This document shows positions 11,111 through 23,549 of a DNA stretch of 64,000 nucleotides, piece by piece. The DNA lies in NCBI RefSeq assembly GCF_001640805.2, contig NC_066833.1, positions 4,674,960-4,738,959 on the forward strand, written 5' to 3'. Positions within the stretch are counted from its first letter, which is position 1. Each line of letters opens with the position of its first letter. Both the position numbers and the translations under genes were made by a program. This DNA is from Lates calcarifer (lineage: Eukaryota > Chordata > Actinopteri > Centropomidae). The notes under the pieces were generated by a model, which did no database searches, was not told the origin of the DNA, and saw only the letters and a list, made by a program, of their open reading frames with translations.

Positions 11111-13261
11111 AACACTTAAAAAGGCCCAGTGAGAGTCCTGAGGTCGCAGCTGCCCAACCACAAGCACTGGAACTCAAAAGGAAGAGCATAGTGGGATGGG
11201 CTAGGTAGAAGTACACCCAAGGACACCAACTTTTACAACATGATATTTGCTGATACAAAACAGTCTGACCTTTAGAGCAAGCCTGAAATGACATCTGATA
11301 TTCATATAATATATAATAAATTCATGTGACTGTGCACCCACTATGTAAGCATCCGGCCAACCAGTAGGAGTCATTAATGCAGCATCAAGGACACGATCCC
11401 TCACTGGCTTCCCACTTGCACACACTTGAAAACCAGCTTTGGCTTGTTTGTGGGTGTGCAGGTCAAATACCTAGGTTCGAACCTCTGGTACATGTAATGA
11501 TGAGCTAGAATTTCTCCCCTGTGTCATTTGTGTACCCCAATAATGAATTTCTTGAGCAAAAACCAGTCTGACATTGAACTTAACATCACCTGAAGAGCTT
11601 GTTTTTGCTAAGTTCTAGTGGTTAAATGTCTTGCTTCACTGCAATGATGAACAGGTGTGATGTGCTGTTCCAACATGGTTTACAGTTTCCTTCTCTTTGA
11701 AGATGGATTTTGGGAGAAAGTAAAATACATGTATGCTATAAGAACAGATCGTTAGCAAATTGTTTGCTGCACACTGACTTTATTAAGTACATGTCCTTGC
11801 TCTGGCAATTTTTATTCAGTGTTGACTTTGATGCTCAACAGTTCATTGAATTTACACTTTACACAGAATTTTCTACTTTCACATTTTTTATTGCCACATT
11901 TAAATATTATACAGTCTGCTCTGTCTAAAGTAATTCATCAACATTAAATCAATAAAAGCCAAATTCTGCAGTAAAATGACATTGCAGTAAAATGTCCAGC
12001 TTGCAGAAAACAAAACAAAATAATCCAAACCCTCTGAGTAAATATGACAGAATATATAATTTCTCACACTATTTGAATACATCATTACAGTATAGGTTTA
12101 CTCATATAATTCTGAAAATGCTATCAAAGTATTAAGATTACGTCAATAATTACTTCATTTTATTACACACTTACTACTACTACTGTCACTTATGAAACTA
12201 TGCAAAATGTTATAGAGTGGTGCAGTGGTGTAGGCTAGCCTGGAAGTTAGCATCACCCAAGTTCCCTTGACAAAAAGCCAATTGCATAAAATATACTTTA
12301 ACATCTTGTTCAGCAGGGTAATCTTCAAAATGATCAATTTGATGATTTTTGAAGCCTAAATACAATCGCCACAAGTCAAAAGCTTAAAGAAACACTACAC
12401 AACGGTAAAAAAAATTTCACCACCACTAAGCTTCCAACTTGTAATTTAATTTACCTCTTTGACAAAAGCCTGTCATCTAAGAAAGTTAGTAATAGTTTGC
12501 AAGAGTGCAAGTATAAACACAGTGAGGCTGTAACGGTAGACTGGTGAGTAAATTGGTTTTCATGTTCATGTTAGCCACTTGCAATCACCTTTTTTAAGAC
12601 ACGTGAAAGCTTAAAAAATCACAAGTGGGTTATTTTGTGATGTATTTTGTGTTGTAATATAAAACATGAAATTGTTTTCAGACCACAGATTTAATTTCAG
12701 GCATCTGACCAAAAACCTATTCAAAAAACCCAATGACTTTGGGTTAAGGAAACCAGAAGTGCTAAAATGCTAACTTATTTCTATTCTATTGCATATACAT
12801 TAGTAAAAAACATTAGCATTCACAATAGTCTTCATCTTTCACCTCCTTTTGTTTTCTGGGTGTAATCCTCCATTGCAGGTTGAAGTTTGTCCATCCCTGG
12901 TTTGTTAGTGGTGCACTAATCTGAAGAGGGAGAAACAATTTTACAAGGCTTTTGCTCTTTTTTGTTCAAAATTCTCTATAGTGTCAATTTCAACTTTCAT
13001 AGGTGTAATTCCATTCCCTCTCATTCTGTCATCTTACCAATTCAAAGAAAGGGAGAGAGCAAGTGAAGGAGAGAAGTTATACCTGTTAGAGCATCTGGGC
13101 GTTAACAGCGACTCTGTCATGTCAGTGCCAGTCTGAATCTTTATGCTGAAGATGGTCTTCAAATTTGCGTCTTGCCCAGTACACACAATTACAAACCAAA
13201 GACAAAACATATGACTAAATTGATTAAATTATCTGAAAATTTGTCTTGCTAGAACTGTTAC

Positions 13262-13613
13262 CTTCATAGCAGTAGAGGGCAAAGCTAGATGAACAGGGAG
13301 CCTCATTCTACTTGTGATCCAGACCCTCAAGCACACAGTGCTGTACTCCATTACCATTACTTGGCTCTCCAGTCTTCCCATTTGTGAAGGTACTGCTGTT
13401 CTTGTTTGACCAAACCCATGGTACTCAGTACAGACCAATCCACGCTAAACTTTCTGTTTGTATGGCGAGCAGGGCTTCGTTCTCATCAGCTTTCTCAAGA
13501 ACTGACAGGTCTGTGTGGAACTGTCTTTGTTAGTTTCCAGAAGTGTTGCCCATATAAAAAGGTGTTAAAATTGTGAAGTTATTGTGTGGAAGCCATGTTG
13601 TTTGGATCAGCAA
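13262..13613 (-). pseudogene. C-type lectin-like domain exon, decayed (second domain)
   Basis: Minus-strand translation shows QFHTDLSVLEKADENEALL, AWIGLY, a TGA stop, VPWVWSNKNSSTFTNG, GEPSNGNGVQHCVLEGLDHK, a TAG stop where Trp is expected, then NEAPCSSSFALYCYE. This is the long-loop, four-cysteine layout of a fish CTLD with the final Cys-rich motif intact. Stops lie at 13530-13532 (TAA), 13425-13427 (TGA) and 13308-13310 (TAG). The last codon is followed by a donor-like GTAACA in phase 1, the same phase as the other CTLD exon 1.2 kb upstream. The 5' edge is uncertain: an acceptor-like CCTTTTCAG ends at 13614, but the frame shifts before the domain. No signal-peptide or membrane exon was found. 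Confidence 0.75.
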
Positions 13614-13679
13614 CTGAAAAAGGTATCAGCTATTTCTCATACTGTTACCTACTTTTACAATATTCTGTGGAGCAACTGT

Positions 13680-14190
13680 GACATTAAAATGGTGACACTG
13701 AAAATAAAATTTGGTATTGAAAACAAAAACCCAAAATAAAAAAAGGAAACATTAGTATTTAAAATTATGTATTGTAAAAAGTTGTATTGGAACTGAAACA
13801 AGTACCCACAAGCTCCACCTCTCCTCACTAAAACACTGACACAGAGTTGAAATTGAAAACCAATGACATTGAAAAAATACTGACATTGTAAAAGAAACAA
13901 ACAAAAAACCTGTCACTGAAAGTAGACAGATGTGACAAATAAATCTGCAGATAATTGTTAAAAAACACATCATAATACAAAAGATATTGTAATAAAGTAA
14001 GATAACAATGTCACAAGATTGGAAGTTTTTAATGTCTCTTTTATTTTTCAGTAAAACTTTTTTCAATGCTAATGCTTGTTTCAGTGCCAATACAACTTTT
14101 TACAATACAAATATTTCAATTCCAATTTTTTCTTTTTCAGTCTGTGTTTTGTTTTCAATGCCAAGTTTTATTTTCAACATTTTAATGTTC
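13680..14190. repeat. Imperfect inverted repeat between the two lectin exons
   Basis: The left arm (about 13680-13802) and right arm (about 14074-14190) are reverse complements of one another over about 120 bp with scattered mismatches. Shared blocks include ATTGTAAAAAGTTGTATTGG, CTGAAACAAG, CATTAAAATG and TTGAAAATAAAA-like runs. The spacer is about 270 bp. The arms are AT-rich and built from variants of an ATTGAAAA-type word. Origin is unknown; a foldback transposon or an inverted minisatellite duplication would fit. Confidence 0.65.
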
Positions 14191-14759
14191 TTGTTAATGT
14201 TCTAACTCCATATATTCCACCTCACAGGAAATATAGTAGTGGTATTAGTTAGAGTTAGTTAGTTAGAGAACAGTATCATGGACACCAGGTTTTATTACTG
14301 TACAGGTCACAACTAGAATGCCATGATGTCTTAGTTAACATGTAGGTTTGATAGATGCTATACGTAAACCACATAAAATGTAGGCTTGTTAGCTAGCAAT
14401 GTGACCTGACTCAAATGCTAAAATTACACTGACAATTTCAGTTTCAATTGTATCTAGTGTAAAGTGGATATAATTGATGTTTTGTTATAAGAATGTATGA
14501 AATCAAAGTGTGAAAACAGTGTGACAGTGTGAAAGGTGTTGCTTGTAGTGATGAACCTAGAGAGAATTATCACCCGAAGCAGTGTGTTTTGGCGTCATCA
14601 GGCAGCTGGGATCAGAAAAACAGCTCTAAAAACTCACTGTAAACTGCTACAGCTACAGCGGCAGACAGAAAAACAGAGAAGATAAAAGAGAGTGTCACAG
14701 CTGTAGTAGAATTTGTGTGTGTGTATGTGTGTGTAAGACTTGCAGTTCAAGAGCTTTAC

Positions 14760-15180
14760 CCTTTGTCAGACCAAAACAAACACTCACTGATTGTATTTCA
14801 CTTTGGATATCAATCCATTTTCCCATTGGGTTTATTCCCACACATGTCTGCTTTCCTCTGTAAAAATTTGGTTCATCCAGATGCCAGTTGGAGTAATTGG
14901 TTTTGCTTGTTTGCCCAGTCACTGACCATCTCCAAGTGTTAGCATCATGACCCAAAGCTGTCTTCCAGGATTTCATCATTTACATCACTCAGCCCAATCC
15001 ATACCCATCCAGTGTTCCCAGTAGGTCTGGTCAGCATGCTCATGTCCTCCATATTTCTAAGGATCGCCAGGTCAGTGAATTACTCTCTGCAGTAATTCTG
15101 AGCTTGGGTGAAATTCATTATGAAGTCAACATAGTGGAATCTACGAGTAGGAAGGTGAGCGAAGGAAGGCAAGCCAAATC
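14760..15180 (-). pseudogene. C-type lectin-like domain exon, decayed (first domain)
   Basis: Reading the minus strand gives a recognisable fish C-type lectin-like domain (CTLD): RRFHYV..., FTQAQNYCRE, then a TAA stop (15080-15082), FTDLAILRNMEDM and WVWIGLSDVND. After a frame change it continues TWRWSVTG, YSNWHLDEPNF, TCVGINPMGKWIDIQ and SVCF. These match the WIGL core, the carbohydrate-loop area and the final cysteine of the fold; a conserved late Cys appears replaced by Ser in WIDIQS. An acceptor-like CAACCCTCAG precedes position 15180 and a donor-like GTAAAG follows 14760, giving a phase 1-1 exon as is usual for tandem CTLD exons. The in-frame stop and lost register make it a pseudo-exon unless the assembly is wrong. 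It pairs with the second domain at 13262-13613. Confidence 0.75.
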
Positions 15181-15184
15181 CTGA

Positions 15185-17500
15185 GGGTTGATGATAAAAG
15201 GAATATTAGATTATGAATATAGCTAGAGTTTCCGACTGTAGCATTTTAAAGGTGAGCCAACTGGAAACAACAGGCGTTTTTGCATTTTGCAGGACTTAAT
15301 ACAATATACATTACACTTGCTAATGAGTATGGCATTAGTTAAAACGACACAGTTTACTTTTAATGGCTAACAAGAACAAGGACAAGCCAGTGTGTTTTCA
15401 TCATTTTCATTATATAGTGATGTTCAGTTTATGAGCAAATCAGCAAACCATGCACACAGATTGACAGATTTATTTCCCATTTACAAGCAATTGAGGATGA
15501 ATGTACAGTATTGGAATAAAAAACACATTTCAAACTATTTAGAAATAAAGCAGCTGCTGGGAACATGTCTTCCATCAACAGCTATCAGTCTGCTCCTCTA
15601 TCAGCTGCCACCAATTTCCAGGGCCATACAACCATTAGCAATTCTCATTAAACAGCCTTAAACACACAGCTACAGTGTGAGATGTTTGGCGTGCAGGTTT
15701 CCCTTATGAGTTAATTAACATTCTACACTCATTACTTCTACAATTCATACTTTTAGTCACAAAAACAACTTCTCATAAATTCTTTGTCATTTTAGGTCAT
15801 TTTATGACCCATGCCTGTATATACATTTCATCGATGATGTTGCTCCAAAATCTGTTTACAAACTGATCAATTCATGACCTTCAGAATAAAATGGGTGGGT
15901 GGGTAAGTAGTTTTAAGGTAATATAATTTGTTATTTATTTTTTAGACCCACTAAATTATGGAACAGATTCATAATTTATGTTGGGACAGCTGTGAAGTAG
16001 TTGTAACATAACACACAGACAATGTGCCACTCATTGCCACTGAGTGTATCTTTTATATGCTTACATGTAGTTTTTATGTCATTATTATTTATCTATCCTA
16101 CAGTTATAATTCTCCACTTTTTACTAATTGACTGATTTATATTTCTCAGCTGTATAAATCAATGGAAGTTTATGAGGTGTCGTGTGGGCATGCAAACTAG
16201 AAACCACAAGCCACATGATTATGTAAATCACTGTCCTGACTCTTAACTAATAGAAGGAGGGTCAAACTCAGCATATGATCCATCTGTAGTTTCATTGCAA
16301 AGGTAAAACAAAACAACAAAAAAAAGCAAGAAAAACAATCTAAAAGTAATAATTACCAAGACTAAGCAAAAAATCTATACAAACAAACAATTGGCATACA
16401 GAATAACATGAGAAAACAGAGCTAATAACACTGAAGGTGATTAATTGCACAGTGTAACTGGCAGTATGTAATGTAAGTACAAGAAACTATTTACTTCATA
16501 TTAGAAATTTGAACTCTAACACGTTTCTTGAACTTGCAGAATGTGTATATATACACACATACACTACACACAAAGACACTTTTACTGCTGCAAAGATATT
16601 GTACAATGCCAAGACAGCTCACCTGAGATTATAATCAATGCTTGTGTGTGTGGGTGGAGTGAATCATCTTATCAGTACGATAAGCTTTGCTTAAACCAGA
16701 CAGGAAGCTGAATCACCTGAATTATGATGCAGGTAACTAGAGGACTTTACTAGCAGACTCTTTGTAGTTCAGTGTCATTCACCCACAGACGTCATCTGAT
16801 GAACAGCTCCTGTGTGGTTGCATTACATTAAACAGCTGCAGTCCATAGCTAACATTAATTCCATCCATCCCAGGACTGACTGATAAACTCTAATCCAAAG
16901 TTTAAATCCTTTTCTTTCAATTCAGTTTGTGTGAAATGTGTGTAAAATAAGGCACACCTATGTAGTTTTTATTCTCATTGCAAGATTATCCTAGACCAGG
17001 CAGGTAACATTAACATATAAATATCAGTTGATCTTGTGTTTACTGTCTTCACTGTGGTAAGACGTTAGTCGAGTACGGATAAGTAGGCACAATGTGGTTT
17101 ACAGAGGGCCCATGTTTTAGTAGATAATTAAAAAGCCCACATTCCCCTAAAACATGAGACATACTAGGAGAGTGAAGGTGGGCAGTGGAGATAGCCAACA
17201 TGTCTAAAAAATGTTCAGTGAAACTCTGGTGGCTGTAGCTGAAGTGAGAGTTTGTTGCTCATTAATATATGATAGTTGATTCAGTCTCTACCTTCTCGTG
17301 TCCATGTGCAAAAACTAAAACCCCAGATTGTCTCTAATGTATAGTTTGGACACAAGTGCCAACTACATGAGAACAGGAAGTTAAAGGTACCAAGTAAAGT
17401 ATAAAAGACCTTGTTCACTCCTGTTTTAGAAAACCAGGTAATCCAGTGCTTGACGAGATGGTCCAGATGTGTCCCCCTGCTGTGTTAAAAACAACAACAA
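15185..17500. other. Gene-free region upstream of the lectin pseudogene
   Basis: AT-rich unique sequence. I looked here for a signal-peptide exon of the lectin gene on the minus strand and found none I could support. Confidence 0.5.
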
Positions 17501-17501
17501 C

Positions 17502-17529
17502 AAAAAAAAAAAAAAAAAAAAAAAAAAAA
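17502..17529. repeat. Poly(A) run of 28
   Basis: Preceded by AACAACAACAAC. No retroelement body is recognised upstream, so it cannot be called a retrotransposon tail. Confidence 0.9.
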
Positions 17530-20515
17530 CAGGGCCAGGAAGTGACAAATGTGAAAAGACAGTTAGGAAGATGTAGAGTAGTGGGAAGACAGAAAAAGAA
17601 AAAGGGATCGGAAGCAACGTTTAAAGGGGAAAAGGAACCAGGTAATAATTTTAGATGTTCACTTGGGGAATTCAACGTAACGACTTCCACAGATGCAACA
17701 TTCCCTGCAGCTTCACCACTGATCTTGTTGTATCCCATACAACCCCCCCACTCTACTACCACCGCCACCACCACCACCTCCCCCCTCTTGTAGTCCCTCT
17801 GTGCCCCTCCATGAGTGACGATGATGTCAGATCCAGTATTTCACAGCCAGAAGCGGGCGATGACATGGACAATTTGGCCTGTGAGTTCTCTCCAGCCTTG
17901 GACATGGTGTTACAATTACACGCTCCACTGCAGGTCCAACATGCCAGGGATGAAGGGGTGATGGTGTGTGTGTGTGTGTGTGGGAGCTGGGGGTGTAGAC
18001 CTTTTAAATAACTTTCATAGAGTACAGCTCTATCCTTCTCTCTCCTCGTAAAACCGAATAACAGTGATAGATATCCAGAGGTACAGTGAGGCAGGGGAAG
18101 ATTACTGGAAACCTGCTCATTTCTCCCTCACAGCAGTGAAGTCCAGCGCTCCCCCTTCACTTCCGGTCCAAACGGCCTCCCACACATGCACACAGTGCAG
18201 AGGAAGGAGTGTGTTTAGAGCGCACAGTATATATCACTCTGAACCAGCCTCTAATCTGCTCTCCAAACAGGGAGGGAGGCAAAGGCAAAATAATTTTTCT
18301 TTCTTTCATTCTTTTTTTCATTCATTGTTTGACGTTTACAGCCAGTTTGGGTTTCATGGCCACAGCAGGTGAAAACCTGAGCAGGTTTACAGTCACTTAG
18401 GAGGACTCAGAGCAGGGAAGAAGGGCAGCTGAAACCCCAGGGTTGGCCTTGCATGAGGGATCTGGAGCATGGAGGAATTCAGCCTCCGCTGAGCCTCTGA
18501 GCCAAGGAAACCCCAGGAAACCCAGCAGAGATAACTGAGTGTGATATGTGATATGGAATATCTAAGTGTGATGAGAGAAGCTGTCTTTTTGAATGTAAAA
18601 CAACCTCAAGCAGGCAGGATGCTCGCCCAAGCCTCAGGTGGTTCCTGGGGACATGATAACCACATGTATGAAATTGTGTAAGCTGTAGATAATGTGGCAC
18701 AGAGGGGTTTCCCCACAGCGGCTCCAGCAACAAGAAGTCACAAAGCATATGCTCCAAAAGTCTTGGAAATGCCTTTTCAGCTTTTGTCTCCTACTCTTGA
18801 AGTACAATCTTTTCACATTCATTTGTTACATTATGTTCTAGAGAGCAATTAATCCCAACAGCAACTCTGTGTAAACATTTTAGTAGAGATTTCATTTTGG
18901 GATACAAGTCTTTAGTTTAAAATGTGTTTTTCCTCATATAGCACTGAGTCAGTGAGTTTGACTGTGTGTTACAACAACAATAACAAGACTTTAATGGGAA
19001 AAGGTGTTTGGTTTGGGCTCACAGAGACTGCCCAAGTGACTTTGAGACGACCTTGGCTGTCAGCAGGCAGTAAATAAGGAGGAAGACGCATGTGTCGAGC
19101 AGGCTGTCATCATGTCCGGAAATCAGTTCCTTTCACTGACTTTCTTCTGTAATGTTTGTTCCTTAAGATAACTGATTCAGACATACATCAGCTGCTCACT
19201 AGTATTTTGTCTCGGAATGTGAATTTTAACCATTTTTAGTTTCCTTCCAATTTAGTTTGCCTTTCCCTGAACAAGCACTCCTCCCAGCAAGTTAATCAGT
19301 CATCACTCAATCAGCAGTCATTCAACAGTCCATCAATCAAGCATTTTAATGTCTTTGGGGATGTTGTCAGGACATGGAGAGGGAGGGTTGGTTATAAACA
19401 GGGCAGATGATCCTCAGCAGGGAATCACTGGAATCCTCGCCACCTTATTTTCAACTCTCATTTCTCCAAAACAAATAAATTCCTATCACGGAGGAAATCG
19501 AAAACTGGGAAGGAAATATCTCTGTATCACTTTCTGTAAACACAGAACAAATCTGAATTCAGTGTTGTCCTCCTTAAATTACAGGTTTGGAGCAGCACAA
19601 GGTAAAAGATCTCTTATACACAAAGGAAATAAAATCAATTTAATAAGTTATGAAACATTGTAAAAGAGCTGCTGAGGAGATTTCTTTCATTTTAGATCTC
19701 TTTTAAAACTATTTTCCTCTTGAGGGGATATAATTAACATCCTGTCATTCTGTGCTTGTGTATTGACAGATATTATAAAACACGAAGTAGAGTTCATTCT
19801 CCAATGACATTAAATGTTGAAACTGATGTGCTTCTTCACTTGTGTTTAGTCTTTCTGCTCGCACAGGTTTTCTGCAGGGAGACTTAAATTCCCTGACCTG
19901 CCTGACCCTTTAAGAAGAAGTTGTGGGGGGAATGTTTATTTGTTTATCTATATCACTAATAATATGTATTTTTTGATTATGGCTATTGAGAGGGTAAAAT
20001 CTGATCAATATTTGGTCAAAGCACAGCATTAGTTACCTTCAAATACGGGGAGATTAATGCCACCTGGGTCAAGGTGCTACTTATTCCAGAGCCCCTTCAT
20101 GATTGGCCGCAGACAGCAGGCGACAGGGTATAAAAGGTTTTGGAAAACAGCACACTGGTTAGTCTGTTTTCATTCCCCAGGAACATTGAAAAGGGTCGGT
20201 GTTTCATGTACTTTGAGGGGTTTTTCTACTAACTGTAGATGAAATTGGCTTTGCTACATCTGAATCAATTCCTGCATGCTGGTCCATCCTCACACTACCA
20301 ACCATCATTTACAACACTGGTTAACTTACCTGTTATCCAAGAAATTAAATGTATTTATGTAAAATTATATATAATTAACAGAAATACCCACTGCACATGG
20401 CCTTGCATATTTTTATCTTATCCATGTATTTTATGGCCGTTTCGCACCAATATAAATTCTGGTTGTATTTTATATTCATCTTGTTTAATTTGTCACTGAA
20501 AGTTCCCCAGTGAGA
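17530..20515. other. Gene-free region
   Basis: Unique DNA with a short TG run near 17963. Purine-rich DNA and a CCACCACC cluster lie near 17530-17790. Frames of up to 120 codons here are composition-driven. A unique block at 17800-17940 may be a conserved element, but nothing stronger can be said. Confidence 0.5.
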
Positions 20516-20519
20516 CAAT

Positions 20520-20900
20520 CCATCATCAGCCCTCTCTGTTATTGTTACAGCTCGGATTAGGCATCTAAATAACTCAACACCTCTGTGACCTGTCCCATAT
20601 CTGCTGGTGATTGTCCCTCTTTAAAACTGCCAGTATTAGTGGCTCCACAGGAGTCTGCATGGCCGGGCCTTGTGTGAATTCTCAACACTATTGTGGAAGT
20701 GTCCCGTCCACGTCGGATACTTCAGACCTATAACAGTGAATTATCTGGCTCACAGGAATTGGCTGCCATACTTCATTCACAAGAATTCAGCAATGACAGC
20801 CCTCTCCCCATGGAGGAATAAACATGGAGTCCTCACTCACCACGTCTCCCTCTGCTCACACTTCTTCACCCTCAGCTCTGACACATGCACTCTCCTCGCC
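20520..20900. promoter_or_regulatory. Candidate conserved non-coding block
   Basis: Repeat-free stretch including GTTACAGCTCGGATTAGGCA, TCTAAATAACTC, CGTCCACGTCGGATACTTC and CTATAACAGTGAATTATCTGG. No credible coding frame. Its quality resembles the other blocks listed; conservation is untested. Confidence 0.25.
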
Positions 20901-20959
20901 ACACAGATATCAGCGCTGCTCAAGGTGTGTGCTGACAGGAGAAGGTGTGATTAGGGTAA

Positions 20960-22190
20960 ATACAGTGCAGGAAGTTAACTGGGGGGGGCGAGCAGTTTAT
21001 TGTGTGTCTTTTTGCTCCGTGTTAGATGTTTTGATTTTTGGTTGGCTTGAAATTTCTCACAGATTTAGTGCTCCTTCTTATTTTCCTTTTGGAGCTTGGG
21101 AAGATTTTAGTTTCCCATAAATCGATCTTCAAAAACAAATGAATGAAAATCCCCCTGCAAACCCAAATCATCTCTGTTGTCTCATGTCAACTGTTTAATA
21201 TGTTTTCAAGACACTTTCAGAGAACAGTGTTTATTCATCTCAAAATAGGCAAGGAACACCTGCAGCAGAGATTGTGAGGTCCCGTCTCTTATGAGGAAAG
21301 GGCTATTTTGCCCTGAAATGAGCCCCCCGGGCAGCAGGTCATTATATACTGTAATTGCTCTTGTTTTAATGGGTGTAATATTACAGTTTTCTACTGTAGA
21401 TGGATAAGGTCAAGATAAGGGCAGATGTTAGGAACAACGCTAGCTCCTTGCCTACACTGGTGCAGGAATCTCAGCCAGTACCAAAATCTTTGCAATAAAA
21501 CTCGAGTCAATATGTTTTAGGTAGTCCTACTGCCTTTTTGACTCATCAGTACCACCACAGTTTTTATAGTCTGTTTATTTTGTATTGTGGCTTCAATCCT
21601 CAGATATGCTTTGATTGACAGATCTGTGAGACAGCTATTATTATGTATTCCCTGTTGGTATGAGATTGACATGTGAAAGATCCCGGGAATTTCCCCACAT
21701 TCAGTGACGTTCACAAACAAACCCCGCCCAACACATCCATGCCACCCATGGCCTTGGTGTTGTTGTTTTTGTAATGCACACAGATGAACATAGTGATGAT
21801 GAGTAAGCACTTTGAGTATTACAGATTTCAGAGACATCTGCATTTTATAAACAATCCCACATAATTGTTGTTGTGGCAAGATCCATGTGGCGGTGGGACT
21901 TACTGCTGTAGAGTAGTCCATTTAATAAAAATCTCTAAGTATTGATTCATAATTTCTCTGAGAAATGTACCAGTCTTATTGTGTCTGGATCTAGGCTTGG
22001 CAGTTCCCCCTTCATGTGTTTTTGGTTATTTGTGTCTCTTCACAGTTCAGTTGTGTAAACAGGCCTTGAAATGTGTGAAACATGGTCCAACAGGTCCAAC
22101 TGTTGTCGCTCCTCTTGTTTGTGGTAAGAGATGAGCAGCTGATTTCTCTGCAGCTCATTTAACTTGCTGAGTGTCTCAAACATCTTTAAA
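20960..22190. other. Gene-free region
   Basis: Unique sequence. The part at 21240-21400 is GC-balanced with a conserved-element look. The 134-codon minus frame at 21517-21921 has no resemblance to a family I know. Confidence 0.5.
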
Positions 22191-22194
22191 GACA

Positions 22195-22420
22195 TTTACA
22201 TTTACACAAACACAAACACACAAACCTAGTCCCTTAACCTAATCATAACCCTCACAACTGAATACCTATCTCTAACTCTACAATTAAGCCTTAACCCTTA
22301 AACAGCCATTTAAAGTTGAGCATTTTGGTGCCCACTCTGCTGTCAGACCCCACAATTATAGTGGGCTTCCACAAATATAGTAAAACAAGTCTGCACACCC
22401 TCTCACACACACAAATGTAA
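22195..22420 (-). repeat. Degenerate TAACCC-rich dispersed repeat
   Basis: Contains CCCTTAACCTAATCATAACC, CTAACTCTAC and CCTTAACCCTTAAACAG, flanked by CA-rich ends. It resembles, in reverse orientation, the GGTTAAGG-bearing repeat at 38800-39240. It is not telomeric, because the spacing is irregular. Confidence 0.4.
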
Positions 22421-23218
22421 AACACACAGTGCCACTGCTGGAAACCACCACAGAGTGAAATTTCAAGGATTGGGGTCATCAACATTCACTGTTGAAATGT
22501 GTCTCATTTTTTAAATGATCAAAATAATAAGAAAAACTTCTTTTAAATTGAAATCCAAAACACATGAACCAAGATCTAAGATGTTAATCGAACCGTAAAT
22601 CTCTCTCTGGTTTGGAAGGTCACGTCTGTGGAGTCTAACTGAGATGCTTGACGATTTGGCATTTTGACAGTGAGACAGCTTGGCTCAATCAGTGTCATGT
22701 GGGTTTCATGCATGTATATATTTTTTGCGTGTACTGCCTTTCATGTACTCCTATTACTATAGTATGTGTCCTACATACAGTATACATAGATATACATATA
22801 TACATAATGCACATTTTTAATGCAATCACTTCAGGTACTTAAAATTTTATTCCAAACTCATTGTAGATTTGTGATGTGCCAGTTTCCTTTGGCATATCTG
22901 GCTTTTTGTGCATCATCTTCAAACATTTGGAACACTTAATTTTTTTCAACAAATCGTCACTGTAGTCATGCCATGTAAGCCTGTCACATGTCAGCATTCC
23001 AGTGTCAGTGCTGGTAACATGACTGCATCATGTGACACACAAAACTGTAACTAGGCAAGGCATATACGATAATGATTAAAAAAGAAAAACAACATTGGCA
23101 TTCAAATTTTGATTTGGATGTCAATTACCGTGCTTTGCTTTGCTTATGCCAAGCTTTGATGCTTCAGAGCATTCAGGTCAGTCGTAAAGTACTGGACATG
23201 TCCACAGATGAGACCTTT

Positions 23219-23495
23219 ATAGTGGTGCTAGAGGTAGAATCAGGGGATCACCAAAGTCAAAAGAATACATCATCTGAAACCTTGAATATCTGCACAAAAT
23301 TTCATGAAAATCCATCTTAATTTTGTTGTGATATTTCACAGGATAATTGAAAACTTTCACCTGTTGGTAGCACTACAGGAAAAGTCCAAGTATCACCAAA
23401 TTCACAGGGTGTCGTCCTTGGGGGACCATGAATGTTTGTACAAAATTTCATGGCAAGCCAGCCAGTAGTTGTTGAGCAGTTTGAGTTTGGAACAA
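23219..23495 (+). repeat. Tandem dimer of a roughly 140-bp dispersed repeat
   Basis: Two head-to-tail units, about 23219-23352 and 23366-23495. Both run from GGT(A)GCACTA/GGTGCTAGAGG through CACCAAA to TGCACAAAATTTCATGAAAA or TACAAAATTTCATGGCAAGC, then TTGTTGTGATATTT or GTTGTTGAGCAGTTT. The array ends in ACAAAGACAGACAGACCAAC, typical of a common fish interspersed repeat. No coding content. Confidence 0.65.
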
Positions 23496-23549
23496 GACAA
23501 AGACAGACAGACCAACATTGCCACTGACCGTTCAGTTCAATCACATTTC

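Larger units (their letters stand above)
9880..13250. other. Gene-free region
   Basis: Holds one TG microsatellite, the octamer block and then AT-rich unique DNA from 11500 to 13250. An acceptor-like TCTCCCTCTTCAG on the minus strand at about 12924-12936 could be a relic of a further lectin exon, but the frame that follows is not recognisable. Confidence 0.5.

Noticed and set aside
17502..17529. Poly(A) run as a possible retrotransposon or retrogene tail
   Set aside because: No retroelement or cDNA-like sequence precedes it on the plus strand, nor follows it on the minus strand.
22200..22300. Telomere-like CCCTAA words
   Set aside because: Spacing is irregular and units diverge; this fits a dispersed fish repeat, not interstitial telomere.
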